From Chromobotia macracanthus (Eukaryota; Chordata; Actinopteri; Cypriniformes; Botiidae), in assembly GCA_036877525.1 (NCBI GenBank), contig JAZGTH010000005.1, positions 1,538,001-1,602,000 of the forward strand: a DNA stretch of 64,000 nucleotides. The letters are read 5' to 3'. The translations under genes were made by a program, and so were the position numbers. This document shows positions 1-13,100 of this stretch, piece by piece. The notes beneath the pieces were generated by a model, which searched no databases, had not been told where the DNA came from, and saw nothing but the letters and a program-made list of their open reading frames with translations. Numbering within the stretch: the stretch's first letter is position 1; every line of letters starts with the position of its first letter.

Positions 1-237
1 TGTTATTTATATCTACCTTATCTACACACAACTGTCTACCTGTTTTTGCAATATTCCATACAATATCCTAGTGTTTATCCATAATGACGTGAATCCATAT
101 TTTTTACTGTTGTATACACAGTTCTTGCATTGCACAAATATATATAACTCTTCCACTTTAATCTTTATGTATATTACTTAATTATTATTTTTAATTTTAA
201 ATATTTATTTTTCTGTTCCTTAAATAAAACCCTTCAA

Positions 238-470
238 TACTGTTTAAACAGATTCTCAGGGTGATTCCTCATGGATCTGGGTGATAAAATGCCAAGAGTT
301 CATTTTTGCAAATTGTAGGCAAAGAGTGGCTATTTTAAAGATTTTGAAGAAATCATAGTTTTATTGTATTTGATTATTTTAGCCACAGCATCATTTTATC
401 AAGTTTTGATAAATTTGCTATTATTCTAAAAATGTTAATACAGAATGAGTAAGTGACCCTAAACCTAAAC
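238..470. mobile_element. Truncated TIR element, family copy 3
   Basis: This matches the right half of the 53343-53799 copy: AGGGTGAT..CCTCA, GGTGATAAAATGCCAAGAG, TTTTTGCAAATTGTAGGC and a degraded GTGACCCTAAACC end. The left end is missing. Confidence 0.65.
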
Positions 471-956
471 GCGGAGATCGTGAATACCACAACAAATTTC
501 TTTTTGATAAATACAGACATACCTTTTTCAACAAGTGCTAAGACACCATCACACATGTAGGCATTATAACAGGTGGACGCGCATGTGCGCACACACTTTG
601 GTGTGATGCTGGCGCAGGTGGACGGAGGCGCGCAGTCGGGGAGGAGTCACTCAACGCACGCGGCGATTTGAGCTGCAGCAGCGGCAGGCGGACGCGGCCC
701 GTCGGCAGGGCTGTACCGGGAGAGAGAGAGGAGAACGAGCTCCATGCGCCGATCATCAGGTTTAGGCTTTCACAGCGTGGGTTTGGATGCTGCTTGTATT
801 TTTGGACGACGTGCTTGTATTTTTGGACGACGTGCTTTCAACTTCAAATTCAAGTACGGTTTACTGCAGGCCGCCCCGCCGTGTGACACCGGCACCGACT
901 TACTCCCGGTCCTCGGTACTGTTGTCATTCACTGCGGTTTTTATTCCCTTCTCACC

Positions 957-989
957 ATGACGGCGCGACCGCGTCCTGCACGGCGGTGA
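957..989 (+). promoter_or_regulatory. Upstream ORF 1 in the ppp2r2b leader
   Basis: ATG to TGA, 10 codons (MTARPRPARR), in the GC-rich stretch before the ppp2r2b start. It lies in the leader if transcription starts upstream of here, which is not shown. Confidence 0.4.
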
Positions 990-998
990 GCGCGGATC

Positions 999-1034
999 AT
1001 GCACAGCGCGTTGTGTTTCTGCGGCTCAGTGTAA
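999..1034 (+). promoter_or_regulatory. Upstream ORF 2 in the ppp2r2b leader
   Basis: ATG to TAA, 11 codons (MHSALCFCGSV). It ends 15 bp before the main ATG at 1050, close enough to affect initiation there. Real use depends on the unmapped start of transcription. Confidence 0.4.
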
Positions 1035-1049
1035 TTTGCGCGCTTCTCA

Positions 1050-1119
1050 ATGGAGGAGGAAATAGACTCCCGCAAGATTAACAGCGGCTTTCTACGAGAC
1101 CACAGCTATGCAACTGAAG
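1050..1119 (+). CDS. ppp2r2b: ppp2r2b coding exon 1
   Basis: The start ATG opens a 23-codon exon ending ...HSYATE plus one base, with donor GTATGC. The last base G joins CT of the next exon to give Ala (ATEADIISTVEF). The start is preceded by two short upstream ORFs. Confidence 0.93.
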
Positions 1120-4100
1120 GTATGCGTCCTATGTCAGTCACATGATCACCTCTTGTCAGGCGCATGTATAGAAAAAGATCTTGCAGCATACATTATGAGA
1201 GAAAATATAGGCAAGGGCTTGTTTGATCCCATCTGGATATTTTAGCATTCTTGTATACATTTATTCTTGACTAAGGACAGATGCATAGTTCTTTGATCAT
1301 AAGAATCGGTGATGCTGGCTTTTCCTCTTTTCCTCACAAAGATGGTCTAATGTAAAAAGTCTTTCATTTGAGCCCAAAATAACAGAGCAGTCTGACTAAC
1401 ACCTTAAGATTTTCTGCTGTTGATGTAGTCCACACAATATTTAGTTAACAGTGTAGTCTAATCTAAAAATAGGGATAGAATTCAATAATGTGTTTCTTAC
1501 CATCTACGGTGAATGTCAACCAGCTATCATCAGGAATTTTATATAACGTAATGCTAAGGAAAATATCCAATAGGACTCTGGGAATCTAAAAAATAGTTTA
1601 CAATCATCTTTTCTGTCTCCATAGCTGAAATGTTCACAGTTAAAATCTGTATTTTTTCACAGTTTTGTTTCCATTGTGAATATTTGTACAGTTCTTGCTT
1701 GTTTTCCAATGCAGTGAAGTCTGGCAAAGCTTAGATCATTTTGACAGTATAAAGGCATTCTTCTTCTTTGACAATAGACAGCTGATGAGTTTCTCTGAGC
1801 CAGGCTCTTCTATCATGCTCAGACAAGAAGCCTTCAACAGGAATGGTGCGATGCATCTGTGAATGGGGGTTGGTTGGAGACTGACATGGTGAAGGGAGAG
1901 AGAGAATAAGCCAGAGAAAACAGAGGCAGATGTGATGTCATTACAGCTGTGAAAAGCCACATTTCAGACCTTTTCCCATCTCCAGACATTTCACCATTAT
2001 AGCCTATTATAGCCTATAAGAGTATTTTTCAGTAGATTGTTGTTTTCTGGTAAGATTTTAAACATTTTTTGTAATGATTTTGCATTATATTTAGTTTATG
2101 AGTGAAGTCACGTGCAGTCCAAGTCAGAATTTATCCTCTGCATTTAACCCATCCACTTAGTGTACACACATTGAAGTATTGAGGTGTGAACACACCCTGC
2201 AAACCACTTTATCACTGAGATTTTTTTGTCTGTGGAAAAGGAGTCAAAATGTTTGGGGAAGCTTATTTTATGTATTTTATTTTATTTCATTGCTTAGAAA
2301 CTGTGAGTCATTGTCAATTATAGTACACGCTTACATCAATTTGAAGATAAATGGCTCTTTTCGTCCATTTGGTAGTGTTGAAAATGTTGATTGTGTGTGT
2401 GTATGTGCTTCACCTACTGACCAGAGACAAGCTCCTCTCATATAGGGAAAGGAATGTGTTGCACTTTGGTTCTTGTTTCCACTCGTTAATTCTCTGTGAA
2501 TTATGCAAATTTTCACTTCACCTTACAAACCTGCAGCCACACAGACTGTCTGCCATCTATGTGTACTGGCCAAACCTGCCCTTACATAAGAGACTAATTG
2601 AATTATTATATCATAGACTGTTAATGGCATGGTGTAAGCCATAAAATACCCTTTTTTAATGCAGTATGATGTGTCTGACAGTATGTAAGAGGGAATATTA
2701 TTAGTGGTTGTTACAATTGCTTACCTTAAATATAAGAATTAAACTTTGGAGCTTATCCCATCCCACACTATATGCGACTTTTGTACGCTACAGCTGGCAA
2801 ATGATAAAACTGTGACAAAATCCAATAGACTTGCACTGAAACCACAGCCATATGTAATATGTATATAGCTGGATAATAAGATATAATAATAGCTGGAAAG
2901 ACCACCTATAAACCTCCTAGAAACTATCCTCCTACCCCCCTAATAACTATTGCAGCATCCCAAAAATCAAAGAACACCTAAGCAACCACTTACAACACCC
3001 ACAAGATAATGGGACAATAAGAAGAACCTCCATTATATGTCTCGTAGTGTTGCTTCGATTGAACACAGAGCCGTATTGTTTGTGAAAGACTGAACATCAC
3101 AAACCATTATTACCAGTTGTGTACAGTAGGTCAAACAGTTTGAGCAGTTAACTATAATGCTACTGCCACTGTGGGCTTGACCATCGAATAAATAATGAAT
3201 GACTTAATGCAGTTTTAATGCACCAATATTCAACCTTGCTATGCTCTAGCCCAGAAGTTCCTGTCATCGTCTTTGTGCAGGGGACAGAACAGCAGACCAT
3301 ATATAAACCATGCAAGTCATCAGAGAAAAGACAAAGGTAAAACTTAAGCAGGGACTGAAAGGTTGACAAATGTGTTAAGAAACTATTGACCTCAAGGTGT
3401 TGACAGTCACATAGAGAAATCAAAAGTTATGTGATCTAAATCAAAGCTGAGTGAACAAAACGGTCCAGTGAATGTTTTGCCTGCAGTAAAATAACCCTGC
3501 ACTATTCAATAACATTGGTCAGGAGGTCATGTAATCTTGTTTCTGAGAATCTAAACAGTTGGAATCTATAATGGTCTGCAGTGAATGCAGGTGAGAGTGA
3601 GAAGTTGAGGACCACCTTTGATCTGTAGGTGAGAATCATACCTGGGCAGGTGTTCTCGTGGTGTGATGGGAAAATAAGGTCACATTCTAAACAATTCTTC
3701 TCTAATCTGATCTTTGAGTCATATCTGGCTCATCTCCTTTCCTACAGATGCTACTTGTGATTTTTCTTCAGATTTTCTCCAGGGTGGCATCTCTAGGAAG
3801 AGGAGAGGGACCATGGTAATTCAATGATTGTTTTTCAACCACAGTAATTCAGTGATTGGGTCTTGCTGGGCTTATAAAGCTCTAATAGCTTATAAAAGCT
3901 ACAATTATTTATTTGTCAGACACTTTTGTCCAAAGTGACTTACAGTGTATTCAAGGTGTACATTTTTTCCGTACTTGTTTTCCTTGGGAATTGAACCCAC
4001 AACCTTTGCGCTGCTAATGCACCACTCTACCCGTTAAGCTACATAAACACCCATTTTTGAATGTGACCATTTTTATATGCTTGGTTTTATTATATCTTTT

Positions 4101-7100
4101 CAGTAAAGAATCAGCTCTAAAATGTCAGTGCTGTTGATTTTGCCCAGAGGCTCCTTATTTATTTATCCTTCTCTGAAGCTGAAAGAAATTAAATCCTATT
4201 TTAAGTTACAAACAGAGCCGATGCACCAAATACAATAGGGTTGTGTGCACAATATGTAAAGACAAAGAATAGACTCCAGCATTACTCCCCTCCTGCTACT
4301 TCATCAGAGGCCTAAAATAGGACTGCTTCCTTTGGGACACTTGTGGGTTCAAAGGGAAAAGAGAGACACTGAAAAACATAGGTGGTGTTACCTAGAAAGG
4401 ATAACACTGAGATTGTTATTGACTGTGAAACAAAAATATTTGAGAATTAAAATGCAGAGTGTGAAATGTGGTGCTTGCTGTGGCTGGTTGCCAGGGTGTT
4501 TCTAGATGGTTTCTAGGATGGTTTCTAAGTGGTTGCTTAAAACCAAACATTAATGACATTCTGGTACATGCCAAAGTTTAATACCTAAAAATAATGGTAA
4601 GTATGAACAATAGCGATAGTGATGCTTGTCTTAGCAAGCACCAGAAAGCTCAGTTTGTCTGTTTGTTTGTGAAGTAGCGTGAGTGTGTGTGTTGGATTAT
4701 GTAGGATTAACCCTAATGATTTAAGTAGTGTTGTTGTTGATTGACAAGGATGTCTTTATTGTGCTGTGAATGATTATGTATTGGGCTCTTTCAAGTATAT
4801 TTACGCATACTCTTTTAAGCATGTGTTTTAGTGGGAGTATCTGTCCGTGGCCCCAATAAATCTCAGAGGAATTCATCTGTGTTCAAAAGAAACCAAACGC
4901 ACACTTGTGCATATTAGTGACGCTAATTGGATTTTATGTCCAATTATCAACATCCTTCAAGCAGTTGATTGGGCAGTTCCACTGGCTGGTACCACTGACT
5001 TTAGACCTTGATTGTATTAGTCCGTTGATGTATTTAAATAGTGTCTTGTCCATCTCCCACTCGTTTCTTGCTGGAATGAATTGCTGCTGCTCTTGAGACA
5101 CATGAATTAGTCATTTCACTTCTTGAAATGGCATTGGGACGCCTTCTGTATGTAAACAACATTTACAGTATCAGCATAAGAGTGCATGGGCATAAACAGA
5201 GAGGTCACACTTAGATTCTAGAGCTGTTGTCTGTTGGAAGATTTCAGGGGAGTGTCAGAAATCGCTCTGTACGTTAAATCCTTAAGTCTGATTGGCTGAT
5301 TGATCAAATTAACTTTCAGGACCAACAAGGATGTCCTAATTGCCAGAATCATGGATACCATGCACAGCAGGATCAAAAGCCATTGTTTGTTGTTGCTTGG
5401 TTAAATATTTGTTTAAAAGTGACTGGCATATGTACTTTTAATACAGGAACGGTATAGTGACCCATTTAAGGGAAGTTTTAGCTAAGTCCCTGTTCTCACC
5501 TACCAGTGCCTCTTGTTATTCCACCATTCCTTGATGGTGTGGTCCGTGAACACATTTGCTGTGTACTTGTGAGGGGGATGATAGTGTCTCTGGACACTAA
5601 CTGTATATTAAGTCAACGGTACAGGCTAGCAGCATGCCCTTCAGACCCTCTGATCCCATGTCAGTCTAATGGATGTGTCACTCTCCTTTAAACGTTGGGG
5701 AGGGGGATGGGGCATGTCATCTAGGAGGGAATCCTGTGGCTCCATTGTACCCTCTTGTGTAGGCTCATTCAATAAAAAAGGCGTTAATAAAAAAGCAATA
5801 ATAAAAGAGGCATTTTGGCGCCTCTCTTTCACTGTTATGACTGTGTTTTACTGTCATATGCTCCGGCACTGTAGCACCAGAATTGCAGCTACTGCAATTT
5901 AAATACAATAAAAACATGCAGTAGCTGCAATTCTGTAGTGTTTTGTACTGGTTGTTTTGTACTGGTTGCTTTGCACTTGCCTCATCTTTGAACTGTCTGC
6001 ACTTTTTGATTTCTTTCTACACAATTTTCTACACAAGTGCACTCATGCACTTATGTGGAACTGTGATAGTACCTTGTACTTTTGTGATCGTACCATATTG
6101 TCTATGTAGTCTATGTCTTATGTGGCACAATGGTCCTGGAGGAGTGTTATTTCATTCCACTATGTAGTGCACCTTCTATATATGGTTGAATGAAAATAAA
6201 AACTTTTTGACTCTTGATTCTGGTGTTACTGCCCTTGTCACATTACGTTCACCACCTTTGTAAGAGGTAAAATTTGTTCTTTCTTTTCCTCTCTTTATTA
6301 CTGCACCATCCTCACTGTGGTTTGTTCTTTGTATGCTTGACAGACAAGCGGTCATGCCCCAGTGCATATTTACAACAATTTAAGAGTACAGAACTGGTAA
6401 AATCGTTTATCTGACCTGAGTTGGTAGTATTCTATGTGGTACAGCTACGGTATTATCGACAACAGTGTTCTCAGGAAAATTGTTCGAGAACCTGTATGAA
6501 AACATCAAATTACTGTCAAAGCTTCTTTATTGAACGTCCACAGCCATCTTCTCTAGAAGCGTGATGCAATGGTAACTGTTATTAGAGGTTGATAAAATTG
6601 AAAATTGGCCTCAGGATCAGGCAAGTTAGAAAATAAAGTGAAAATATCCAATAGATGTCAAGGTTTGTGTCTTACAAAAATGGCACCTGTGGTTGTGCTT
6701 ATGTTTTGGAGAGGATTTACATATTGGATTGGGTAAACCCAACGGACAAAGCATCTGTAGTGTTATTTTTCTCAGTACACCAGTTAGAGAACAAATGCAT
6801 AAAGAAACAATTCATTGTAAAAAGCGTAACTAAAAAAAAAACCATATTGTTAGATTTTTGTAGTGATAATAATAGCAAATAGCACATTAGCAGATGGGTA
6901 GAGTAGGGCTGCATAAAATAGAAATTGTGATATGACTTGGTATATGGCTTAAGTATTTAGTGTTAAACTGTTGTTCTGGAATTGTGACAGAAATAATCTC
7001 ATCATACATTTCAACAATACTACTACTAAAAATACTACTACTGATAATAATTATATTTATAAATAATAATAATTCAGTATTATAGCATATATTCACCTTA

Positions 7101-10100
7101 TAATAAAAAATGAAAAGTGGACTGAGACCCTATTACAAAACTAAAATTGCTAATTAAAATTGATAATTATTACTAAAATAAACAAAAAGTCCTCTTTCAA
7201 GTTTAGGTGCAGTGTGACTGCAAAAAGAACGGAGTTCTTTTTCATTCAGTTTTTTTGTCTCAGAGTCTGATTTTTGTCAGACTCTGAGATTGGCTCAATT
7301 TGAAGTCTGTTGGCTTAATTTGAATTTCTTGTTGACAACAGAAACCTCAGAAAGGTGCAAAATTACAAAGTACATGCAGAGCAGATGCACAGAGTGAGGG
7401 TCCCAGTGGATAACTGGGACAGTAAACATGCTTTTGCTGTATTACTTATGTTAGTGTTCACTCAAATCAACTTGATAGAAAAATGTCTTCTGCACTTATT
7501 AGTTACACAAAGAATACTTTCAGATACTGTCTAATCTAGCAGTGGGTTACTGGATCATAGGACGGTGTTAGGGGTGTAGAACAAAAATGTTTGAAAAATT
7601 ATTTTGTCTACGAGTTCTCAAATTACATAAATTAAACACATTATGTTATGTGTCATTATGCGTCATTTATTGGTAATGATACTTTTGTTCGACTCCCTGA
7701 ATGCCAATTAAATCTAATCTTAACATGCCTGAATATTAATAGTAGTAATTATTCACCAAGATGTTAGAAAATCGTATAGATGTGGTTAAGCACTTAACAG
7801 TGTAATCTGCTGCTAATGCGACAAGCACATTTTATAATTACATTATAGGTGTGATGAAGTTTTTATAATTTCACAATCGCTTCCTCAGCGGTTCTGCTCT
7901 GTTGGTAGAGTAGAAGGCCATCAGTCTCTCTGTCAGTGTAGTTATCTTATTTAATTTCACATGCTAATGTCCCCAGTGCACATTAGCATGTGCAGCCACA
8001 GTCAAGACACAGCGGACCCCTAAATGAAAATCAAGAAAACTTTGGCAGAATATATTTCTGCTGGTATATTCAATATACATGTATACAAAATCACATTCTG
8101 GTTTCTGCATTCTGAATTCCACTTTCTGGTTTTCACATACAGGTTTTACCAATTTAAAATATAAGTAACAGACAAAATAATACCTTAAATAAATAAATAA
8201 ATAAATATTACAGAATACCTTACCATAACTTTAATCCCAAAAATAAGAATGGGAAAAGAGCTGTGACATTGGTGAGGTGTCAGGTAGGCAACCTCAGCAA
8301 TGGAAATAGAAACAAAGGTGGGTTTCCCTGTTATTCTGTGCTCCCATGTTTGATTGGATTGTTTATCGTTTTTCGACAGTTTGCTGCCTTTCCTGATTCT
8401 TGCCTGTTCTCTGGACTCTGATTGTTTGCTGCCTCGACCATTGCCTGTTCCATGACTCTGTTTTTGCCTAGCCCTTGTGCTTGGTGTTTGACCCTGCCTG
8501 TCTGTTTACCCTTTTCAATAAAAGCTGCACATGGATCCTAACGTCTCTGTCCCACCGTTACAGGTTTTTTAATGAAAAAATATAAAAAAATATAAAAATT
8601 TTATTTTTATATCTGTTATATCTAATTCTGTATATAACTGACTCCAAAACATAGAACAGCGGAATCAAATGGTTCATTTATATGAACTGACTAAATGAAC
8701 AGATTGACTAGAATGCCACATAAAAGAGAAAAAGAGAGTTTGATTTCATGCTCCCCCAACCCTGTCTTTAAATTATATAATTTGTGCTTTCTGCATGGTT
8801 TGCTGCATCTGCATCTTTCTTTAGTGCTGCTGAACAATCATAAATCATAAATGATTTCTTTTCTCTGTGTCTTTCATACCTTCTTTATGTATCATTCTTT
8901 ATGGGCCTTTCTCCACCACTGCAATGGAAAGGAAGTGCTGCTTCAGTACCAGAGCTCAGCTAAACATCTCTGTTTACTGCAATCCCCCCCAGTCAGCATC
9001 AAGCCACTCTAATATCCTCCAACAAAAGCTTCTTACTGGCTCTTACAGCCAACACTGGAGGGCCAGCAGTGCAGGGCAGTCCATATGGTTAAACAGTGGT
9101 ATAAGGGGTTGGGGCATGCAGTTTATCTGAGTGTTATATGTGTTTAAATGGATAGTTTATCTAAAATTGAAAATGGATTTATAAAGAATACAGACCTAAA
9201 CAGCATGATTTTCAGCAAATAATATCTTGAAATCAGCTTGATTCTCCAGGGAGACCTATTGTATGGCTTTAAAATGGAATATAGAATAGTTAAATAGACT
9301 AGACTTCAGCCCTCCTGCAACAGTGCAGAGGACAAGTGGGTTTGGAAAATGGATGGACAGATTCATGGACCACTTATATCATACTAACTAGTCTAGGTAC
9401 TACAGTCTAGGAATGAATTGTCAATTTAATTAATTTTTTGAATGAACTGTTCCTTAAAGGCAATGAGGTAGTTTTAGCAGAGCTGCATGTTGGGTGAAGC
9501 CAAAGTCTCTTTACGGAAGCCTCTGCACTGCAACTGTAGTTCTGTTGATAACTTTTAGGAAGTCAAATAACTGCAGTGATTGGTGAAGGTACAAGCATTA
9601 AAATTTGATTACAAAGAACCACATACCCTGATTTCTGGCATCTAGTGTTACTATTTGTGACTGTAAAGCTGAACACATCTGTTAGTCAGTACCTGATTAA
9701 CTTTTTAACCTTTAGTTTGATAATTCTAACTTTTCAAGATTTTTGCTTGATCAAGGATAATTTTTGAGTCTTTACATAATTAATGTTTTCACAATTTTTA
9801 TCCAATTTGCCTTTCTTGAAGCAACTTAAAGCAGGCTAAATCTTGGATTTCTATTTGTAGTTGCTCTGTCTCTATCTCTGAGCTGAACCCTGCGTAATAA
9901 CTCCCTTAGGCTTTTGGCCTCTCAGCAGAGAGGTGCCGTGTGAGTTAGCAGAAAACAAAGTCCAGCACTCCACTGCTCTATCACAGTTAACATGTAATAT
10001 TTTTGGATCATTAGATTCAGAGCAGGACATACGTGTTATTGACTGGTTCTTAGCAAATGTGGCTGACAGCCAAACACCCCCTGGCCACTCCACTCAATTT

Positions 10101-13100
10101 ATTCATGAAGCAAAATATTTTAGCTTTAGCCCCTTAGGTATATTCATCACTCCCAAAGTAAATCTGCCCATATATTTGACTTAACGGAACAGTACAAACA
10201 TAGCATGAAGGGTGGGAGGCAGCTCAGTTGATTTACTGTAGATATTCATGCAAGGAATGTTATTCTGCATTAGCAATTTATTTACTTGAATTTGATTTTT
10301 TTGGCATAATCAAATGGTTTAAATAACAAATAAACCAAAACAGGTAAAATACAGACCAGATGCAGTAGCATGAAATGCTTTTTTGCTGCTCTTAGATCAG
10401 ACCCAAGGTTTGATCTATTAAAAACAGAATGCATTTGAGAGGTTTACACCTGTTTACACCTGCACATGTAAACAGAGGGATATTGACTTTTTAATACTGA
10501 TATGCTATCTGACCTGGCCTACTGAATTCAGGTATACACTACCGGTCAAATGTTTAGGATCACTTGCCTGAAATGTTTTTTAATGTTCTTAAAAGTCTTT
10601 TCATCTGAAGCTGTTTGCTTAAAATGTTGAAATTAATTGTTGTAGACAAAATAAAATTGTGCCAAAAGATTATTTTCTTACAAAATTATAGTTTTAGTTA
10701 AAAAAGTTTTTGAAATCGATGATTTGAACCGAATAATGAAGAAAAAGCATCCAATAAGTGCCAGAATAGATAAGACTCCTTCATTACTATTTAAAAATCA
10801 TCACAGGATGATGCCTCAAGAAACTAGATGGTAAACTAAACTTTTGACTGGTAGTGCAGATCAGACTCAAACCAATACGTGCCTATAGTGATCTGTGACA
10901 TGGTCACAGGCTAGCCAGGGTCAGTTATTTTTAACTCCAAAGAGAACTTAGAATGGCTGTTTGTAGCACTGTCTGTGTAAGCCACTTAGTCCACCAGGTC
11001 AGCTGACCAGCAAACAGTGATAACCTCTGTAATGTCCTGATGGCCCTGCATGCAGGACACCAGCTATCTGTGGAGGCAATTAATTTAAATTGGTTAAGAG
11101 TCTTTTAGCATGTATTTCCAGAAGTTTATATTAAGCAGGGTTTCACTTGTGTTCTTGGAAGGGGGTCTGGTATAATTTTGCCAGAGTCAATCCCACTGAC
11201 GCATGTAATTCAGATACCTAACAGCACTAATCTTATACACATGCATTTGTTTAGCATTTTAAGCTACAGGGTATCATCCCTGTCTCTTACTCATTACTGT
11301 AAATTATCTGTAAATCAACTTACCCAATCAGCTCTTGACTGAATTTCAGCCTGTTTATAAGGAGAGTTCACTCAGTGTTATTGAGTTTGAGTTTCCTTTC
11401 ATTTTAAAGAAAAAAATGATGATACATTGAAGTTCTTTCTCAGTCATTCTCAGTTGATCCCCAAATTCATATAAAAATATTTAAAAGCATTTAAAATTTT
11501 GTTTGAGTTCTTATAAACTGACTTCAAAAGTGCAGTTACAGACTGTAGTAGACAAAAATATTTTACAATTTTACTCATTGAAATCAAATAGTTTCCTGAA
11601 CCATGAATCCTGATGAATAAGATTTGCACCATAAGCAACTAACCTCAACAGGTAATCATGCCTTAACTGTACATACATTGTATCTTTAAGCAAATAAAAC
11701 ATTTCATATTCACCCATGATTACACTGAAATTAATTTAAATTAATTAAGTTGACTTCCTTTTTCATAACCAAAACCTCCATGTCTAGTTTTGTCTTGGCC
11801 AACCTCTGCACTTCAGTTTCTTCATGGCTTTGAATTCACCACTGCATACATCCTCTCTAATATTCTAGTTTCATCTTTTGAGCTCAGTAGACACCAAGGA
11901 GTCACCAATCGCTAAGGAGTTTGCAATGATAGATAATAATAGATGCTTGACAAATACAACTATGATCAGCAGTATGTTTGTGGCAGTCTGAAATGTTTTT
12001 CAGTTAGCTGTGGTGTAGACATACTTGAAATAAATGAGTATGTGGTATCACATGAGCATTGCGGGGATCACGTCTCTACATATAAAAAAAATTGTGAACA
12101 TAAGTGTGCAAAATTTGCAATGTGAAATGCCTCTAAGACAGCATTCTAATTGAAATTAAAAATATACTTTCCTGATAAATTGACATCACCCATTTAAAGT
12201 GCACAGCCTCAATTACTAAAAGAAAGGGCTGAAGTCGCACTCATATGAGTTGTTCTATTTATTAACTTTTCTGTTTAGCTTTTCACATTCCTAATGCGTT
12301 CACAATGGTTGGATCCAGGTTTCAATAACACTTTAGCTGCCAAGCTGCTACCCGCTAATACATGCCAGTGATGTGAGATTCTGTCCACTCAGCCAATTCC
12401 AGACTCCTTCATTATTATTCACACTCTCACCATTACTGTCTGTCTATATCTCGTCATCTCTCTGGTGTATACCATACTGCTGTGTTCCATAAACACACAT
12501 TTAAGGTTGAAATATTCTATATTTTTATTTTAATTTTTTTACAAAATGTTACAAAATTCTTCTTGTATTCCAGCTTAATTTGCTGAGACAACTATTAAGT
12601 ATAATATTTGTATATTGAATTTACGACATTTATGACAGCAGCTGTTTGCTTGGTGACCCTGAGAGCTAAATCTGTGAAGCGGAGCAGCTCAGCCACCGCA
12701 TCCAGGGAAAGCCCCCCCAAACTAGGTCCTAGAGCACATCAGCTTGTTTTGCCTACAGCCAATGTGATCCAGAGTGACCCAGTTGTCAGAGTAGGCAGGA
12801 ATAGCTCATTGAGCTGGCTTTTCACACCACCAGGGAAGATCTAACCTCTCCATAATGCAAGATATGACATCCTTCTTATATGCAAGACAGGCAGGCAGAG
12901 GAGAGTTACCCCTGCTCTCAGCCTCATCCTGCATGTCCTGGCTCGTCAGCAGCAGGAGCAGGAGGCTCTCAAGCTCCTCCACTAAGTCCACCTGCGAACC
13001 CCACAAAGCGAGTTTTTGCCGAGCCTCAGCAGCGGTGGGACCCACTACATGGGGCGTCTTCCTGGGCTCACCCAAGCAGACAGCCAGACGGGAGCAGAGC

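Larger units (their letters stand above)
590..1049 (+). promoter_or_regulatory. GC-rich promoter and 5' leader region of ppp2r2b
   Basis: This stretch is clearly richer in G+C and CpG than the AT-rich flanks and abuts the first coding exon, as expected of a vertebrate CpG-island-type promoter. It holds a short GCTGCAGCAGCGGCAG run (672-687), a 21 bp exact tandem duplication (791-832) and two short upstream ORFs. No TATA box was identified. Confidence 0.55.

Noticed and set aside
10370..10413. ATGAAATGCTTT start in ppp2r2b intron 1, like the MKCF- start of the alternative mammalian B-beta2 isoform
   Set aside because: After MKCF the residues differ, and the only nearby donor (AAG|GTTTGA) leaves phase 2, while exon 2 needs phase 1.
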